Part shown: positions 34,331-37,215 of the stretch, piece after piece
Numbering within the stretch: position 1 is the stretch's first letter
Layout of the letters: every line of letters starts with the position of its first letter
From: JBHHZI01 sp046757965
GTDB lineage: Bacteria > Acidobacteriota > Polarisedimenticolia > SMYD01
Direction of reading: 5' to 3'
Length of the DNA stretch: 37,215 nt
Assembly (NCBI GenBank): GCA_046757965.1
Contig: JBHHZI010000009.1
Location: forward strand, 1-37,215
Made by a program: the position numbers and the translations under genes
Notes under the pieces: generated by a model
Told to the model about the DNA's origin: nothing
Databases searched by the model: none
The model's input: only the letters and a program-made list of their open reading frames with translations

Positions 34331-34351
34331 CCCCCTCTCGCGACGAGGGGG
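34331..34351 (-). promoter_or_regulatory. Hairpin over the ribosome binding site
   Basis: Minus strand: CCCCCTC-GTCGCGA-GAGGGGG, a perfect 7-bp stem, then AGCC and the ATG at 34326. The G-rich 3' arm is the only Shine-Dalgarno-like stretch, so the stem would hide it. Translation may depend on opening this stem. Confidence 0.4.
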
Positions 34352-34614
34352 GCAACCGGGTCGAGCGGTTCGCGTCGGCAAGCGCCTCCCAATATACGGG
34401 GAAAACCGCTCCGGGCCAGCCCGATCCGGGTCCGTCTGATCCGCGCCGGCTGGGCGGCCTGAGGCGTCGGTTGGACATCCGCTGCTTCAGGCCCCATCTT
34501 GCCGTCGTAAGGGTGTCTCGGGACCGGGACTGACCGTTCCCTGACAGAAGTCAACTCACGCCGTGGGTCGTTTGCCCGTCTGGGCGGGATGAGCGGGCCG
34601 GGCAGGTGAGGACA

Positions 34615-35244
34615 ATGCGTTTGAACAGACCCGTTCCTCCGGGTGCAGCGCGAGGGAACGGCCGGTGGTGGGGTGTGCGCACCGCCGGTGTCGTCCTGTT
34701 GCTTCTCGGGGGCATCACGCATGCGGATGAGGCCAGCCGGCGCGCTCCGGCCGGCCGCGCCTCGCACGTCACGCGGACCGGGTCCGCCGTCGCGGTTCGT
34801 GGTCTCGGCTTCCGTGCGGCAACGGCACACCCTCGCCGCCCGGCCGATCGCGGTCTGGCACTGCCGCAGGAAGACCGCGTGCAGATCGAATCCACCCCGC
34901 CTTCCTTCGGCGAGGTGATCCCGGGTGAGCCCCGGGACCTGCCCGGTGGTCTGCGCGTGCGTGTCTTCGCCGCCGGAGACTGGGTGCTGCGTCTGGTGCC
35001 GGCCACGCCGCTGCAGAACATCGACCGGGGTGGCGAGCCGGTGCCGGTGTCGCGCCTGGCGTGGCGCAGCCAGCTCTCCGGCCGCTTCCAGCCGTTTCGC
35101 GCCGCCGGCACGGCGGTGGCGCAAGGCCCCGCCACCGGGCCGGCCGGCCGCCTGGTGATCGTCGACCTGAACCTGGCGCTCGGGCCTGATGATGCGACCG
35201 GTCGCTACACCTGTCGATTCGATGTCGTTCTGGAACGCTCGTGA
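34615..35244 (+). CDS. Secreted beta-rich protein, first gene of chaperone operon
   Basis: 209 aa. AGGTGAGGA lies five bases before the ATG; a GTG at 34606 is in frame. Signal segment about 21-36 (VRTAGVVLLLLGGITHA). An Arg/Ala-rich stretch (40-85) is followed by a beta domain: VQIESTPPSFGEVIPGE, LRVRVFAAGDWVLRLVPA, RLVIVDLNLALG and a final DATGRYTCRFDVVLE. The ending resembles the last strand of the divergent 202-aa protein and of coat/fimbrial subunits (xGxYxxxxxxxL). No known domain can be named. It is the first of four closely spaced plus-strand genes. Confidence 0.78.
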   Translation: MRLNRPVPPGAARGNGRWWGVRTAGVVLLLLGGITHADEASRRAPAGRASHVTRTGSAVAVRGLGFRAATAHPRRPADRGLALPQEDRVQIESTPPSFGEVIPGEPRDLPGGLRVRVFAAGDWVLRLVPATPLQNIDRGGEPVPVSRLAWRSQLSGRFQPFRAAGTAVAQGPATGPAGRLVIVDLNLALGPDDATGRYTCRFDVVLERS

Positions 35245-35288
35245 ACGTGGTGCAACCAAGATCATCCGCCAAGAGAGGGAGAGACCGC

Positions 35289-35879
35289 ATGAGAAGGAAA
35301 CTGCTGCTTGTTGCTGCCCTGCCCGCTGCTTTGCTGATGGCCCCCGGTGAGACGCGGGCCCAGGTCGTCAGCGATACCATCACCGTATCGGCACGGAACC
35401 TGGGTGTCTTTACGTTCAATATCGCCGACACGACGTTCGATTTCGGCGATGTGGACGCGAACGGGACGACGTCCTCCACCGGTGTCACCGGCGCGCGCAA
35501 CGGGGCCAACGACGGGGCGGTCTACACCGCCACCGGCGCCACCACATGGACCGCCAGCAGCGCCCCGGCCCGGACCGTGCGGGTCTTCAACGCCTCGACG
35601 GCGTCGACCATCACCTGGGGCGTCGCCGACCGCCTGAGCCTGCAGATCCCGGCCGCTGGCCTGCCGGCAGGCTCGGTGTCGTGTGGACTGCTGCCATTCT
35701 CCACCGCCGGGGACGGCGGCATCGGCGCCTGCGCCGGCGGCAATCTGGTTCACACCGTGGACGTCAGAAACGGCGGAAACTCTGTTGCCGGAACGCTGGA
35801 CCTTCAGCTCTCCGTGCTCGATGTCGATGTGGCGGGTACGAACACGTGGACCGTGGTGCTGACCGCCGCCGGTAGCTGA
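35289..35879 (+). CDS. Putative fibre/coat subunit (fimbrial-like)
   Basis: 196 aa; GGGAGA sits ahead of the ATG at 35289. Signal peptide MRRKLLLVAALPAALLMAPG, cleaved near TRAQ. The mature part (about 170 aa) is rich in Gly, Ala, Thr and Ser and almost free of Lys, with alternating strands: VSDTITVSARNLGVFTF, TTFDFGDVDANG, TRTVRVF-like segments, and closing TNTWTVVLTAAGS. Two Cys (CGLLPF and ACAGGN) could form a disulfide. The composition fits a secreted structural subunit, and the next gene encodes a periplasmic chaperone with a TGATG overlap. Probably the main subunit of the assembled structure (inference). Confidence 0.82.
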   Translation: MRRKLLLVAALPAALLMAPGETRAQVVSDTITVSARNLGVFTFNIADTTFDFGDVDANGTTSSTGVTGARNGANDGAVYTATGATTWTASSAPARTVRVFNASTASTITWGVADRLSLQIPAAGLPAGSVSCGLLPFSTAGDGGIGACAGGNLVHTVDVRNGGNSVAGTLDLQLSVLDVDVAGTNTWTVVLTAAGS

Positions 35880-36694
35880 TGAGCCTGCGCTCTCGTGCGA
35901 GCAGGGCCCCTTATGGGGCTCTGCTCGCCCTTTTCGGCACCATCGTGGCCCCGCCGCGGGCCGGGATGTCGCTGGCCATCGTGCCGCCGTTCGTCGAGAA
36001 GATCGTGCCGGCCGGCTCGAAGCTGGTCGATACCGTTGCCTACACCAACACCGGCGACGAAGTGGTCATCGTGTCGGTGGACTTTGCCGACTTCGGGGTG
36101 ACCGAGAACGGCGACGTGACGGAGCAACCGCCGGGCACGGAGCCGAAGAGCCTGGTGCGCAACCTGCGCGTGTCGCCGATGGAGGTGCGCGTCGTCCCGA
36201 ACCAGCAGGTCTTCTTCCGGTATTCGGTCGCCACGCCGGCGGACTTCACCCAGATGCGTTCCATGCTCTACCTGTCCTCCCGGCCCGAGGCCGTGCCCGG
36301 GGCGAATCAGGTCCAGGTCGTGGCGCGCATGGGTGTGCCGATCTACGTCGAGAACATCAAGGCCACGCCGGCCGATCTGCGGATCGAGACGCTGGAGTGG
36401 GAACGTGTCCCGGATCACCCGGACACGGTTCTTCTCCATCTGGCAGTGGTCAACCAGGGGGAACGCAACATCCGGCCGGCGGGGTATGTCCATGTCCTGT
36501 CCACGGACCGCCGGTTCGAGGAGACGTTCGAGTTCAACGAGGGAAGGGAGCCCGTCCTGCCGGGCCAGAAGCGACGATGGGAACAGCAGTTCGGGCCTGT
36601 TCCGGATGGAGAGCTTGCACTGAAGCTGCGCCTGACCACGTCGGACCGGCACTCGTTCGACGCTGCGGCCACGTTGCCGGCCGCCGACCGCTGA
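35879..36694 (+). CDS. PapD-like periplasmic chaperone
   Basis: 271 aa with a signal peptide (about 11-31, PYGALLALFGTIVAPPRAGM). Two Ig-like domains are suggested. The first (about 32-155) has IVPPFVEKIVPAGSKLVDTVAYTNTGDE and then VSPMEVRVVPNQQVFFRYSV, which matches the 'sP....l.pg..q.iRv' stretch of fimbrial chaperones. The edge strand VVARMGVPIYVEN is the G1-like strand used to hold subunits. The second (about 160-260) is weaker. The length is close to the usual 230-250. It would fold and hand over the upstream secreted subunits. Coupled on both sides: TGATG with the subunit gene before, and a 4-base overlap with the next reading frame. Confidence 0.87.
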   Translation: MSLRSRASRAPYGALLALFGTIVAPPRAGMSLAIVPPFVEKIVPAGSKLVDTVAYTNTGDEVVIVSVDFADFGVTENGDVTEQPPGTEPKSLVRNLRVSPMEVRVVPNQQVFFRYSVATPADFTQMRSMLYLSSRPEAVPGANQVQVVARMGVPIYVENIKATPADLRIETLEWERVPDHPDTVLLHLAVVNQGERNIRPAGYVHVLSTDRRFEETFEFNEGREPVLPGQKRRWEQQFGPVPDGELALKLRLTTSDRHSFDAAATLPAADR

Positions 36695-37215
36695 TCGGTT
36701 TCATTGCAGTTCTCGCCGCGAGCGCTCCGGGGGGCGCTCTGGGCGGACCTGTGCCCGGCAACACCTCGCCGGCGGTCAGCACGGCGGTAGATGATCCCGG
36801 CTTCTTCGACCTGGGTCTGTCGATCCGGACGTTCGACGCGCCGCTGTTCGGCTCGGCCGCGTCCACCACGTATCGCTTTCTCGGCAACCAGACGCTGCCC
36901 GGCCTGGGGGAATTCACCGGCTGGTTCAGCGGTGGTCCCCAGGCGCCGGGCTACTTCGGCGTGGCGGGGACCGCCATCCCGGCGGGCCGGGGAACGCTGG
37001 CCTTCGACGGCGGCGACTTCGTCTTCGAGGCGCTGCAACCGCAGCCCACGAGTCGCCGTCTCACCGATGCCTACGCGCTGCGCGGTCTCGACCTTCGCCT
37101 GGAGCGGCAGCGCGCCACGGTGCGCTTCTTCGGCGGCCAGTCCCGCTTCGCCCTCGGCGCCGCCGGCCGGGTGGGGTTGCGGCCGGTGCTCACCGGTGGA
37201 GAGGTTCTCGGACAC
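36691..37215 (+). CDS. Secreted barrel-like protein, partial (usher position)
   Basis: The reading frame is open to the window edge, so at least 175 codons of the 5' end are seen. If it starts at CTG 36691, it overlaps the chaperone TGA by 4 bases (CTGA) and begins with a hydrophobic signal, LIGFIAVLAASAPGGALGG. An ATG at 36577 in the same frame would add an Arg-rich N-terminus. The mature part has barrel-like strands: DPGFFDLGLSIRTFDAPLFG, TTYRFLGNQTLPGLGEFTGW, GTLAFDGGDFVFEAL, ALRGLDLRLERQRATVRFFGG. In chaperone loci this place is that of the outer-membrane usher, but the N-terminal usher domain is not recognisable. I cannot name the family. Confidence 0.7.
   Translation, partial: MIGFIAVLAASAPGGALGGPVPGNTSPAVSTAVDDPGFFDLGLSIRTFDAPLFGSAASTTYRFLGNQTLPGLGEFTGWFSGGPQAPGYFGVAGTAIPAGRGTLAFDGGDFVFEALQPQPTSRRLTDAYALRGLDLRLERQRATVRFFGGQSRFALGAAGRVGLRPVLTGGEVLGH

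Noticed and set aside
34327..35265. N-terminal extension of the minus-strand 202-aa protein to 515 codons
   Set aside because: The extension is the shadow of the plus-strand gene at 34615; the signal peptide and RBS fix the start at 34326.
1..37215. CRISPR arrays, tRNA, rRNA, phage or integrative elements
   Set aside because: No regularly spaced repeats, cloverleaf, rRNA-like stretch, integrase or att-like repeat was seen on reading both strands; a tRNAscan/CRISPR search would settle it.

Overview
The window is GC-rich, densely coded, uncultured-bacterium-like DNA. Several families point to Acidobacteriota (inference, no 16S or ribosomal gene here): a vWA protein of the type annotated as 'VWFA-related Acidobacterial domain', a membrane-anchored Ser/Thr kinase with a C-terminal TPR half, a very long M1-type peptidase, DUF3857/transglutaminase proteins, a DUF885 lipoprotein and a TonB-C-terminal protein behind an ECF sigma factor. 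Many genes have Sec or lipoprotein signals, outer-membrane-type proteins or periplasmic folds, so the cell is diderm. I see no rRNA, tRNA, CRISPR, integrase or intact IS.

Layout. 29-2013 (+): a formylglycine-type sulfatase with a C-terminal putative Ig domain, split by a one-base frameshift at a run of six C. 6779-1990 (-): kinase and vWA protein, joined by an ATGA overlap. 10297-7034 (-): M1-family metallopeptidase. 10403-10540 (+): relic of an FG-GAP repeat gene in the gap. 12383-10554 (-): radical SAM protein of the cobalamin-binding type. 12710-16611 (+): two consecutive DUF3857/transglutaminase proteins, the first with the catalytic Cys replaced by Ala. 16918-18896 (+): ECF sigma factor, small membrane protein (probable anti-sigma) and TonB-C-terminal protein. 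20776-18905 (-): DUF885 lipoprotein.

21123-27936 is an ion-homeostasis island in two convergent operons. The plus operon has an HTH-EIIA(Ntr)-like protein, a ClC anion transporter with CBS domains and a tandem Usp protein. The minus operon has KtrB/TrkH, KtrA/TrkA and a two-TM HAMP-PAS protein without any output domain. 31702-28020 (-) is a metal-uptake operon: small His/Cys membrane protein, coiled-coil porin, ZnuA-like binding protein and ZnuB-like permease, but no ATPase. 33526-32020 (-): exonuclease III and a MarC-family membrane protein.

33718-37215 is the most unusual region. It holds a divergent set of secreted beta-rich proteins (202 aa on minus; 209 and 196 aa on plus), a PapD-like periplasmic chaperone, and the start of a secreted, barrel-like protein that does not look like a classical fimbrial usher. 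The tight gene overlaps suggest a surface-fibre or coat assembly locus, either of the archaic chaperone-usher kind or a relative of it. The window ends inside the last gene.
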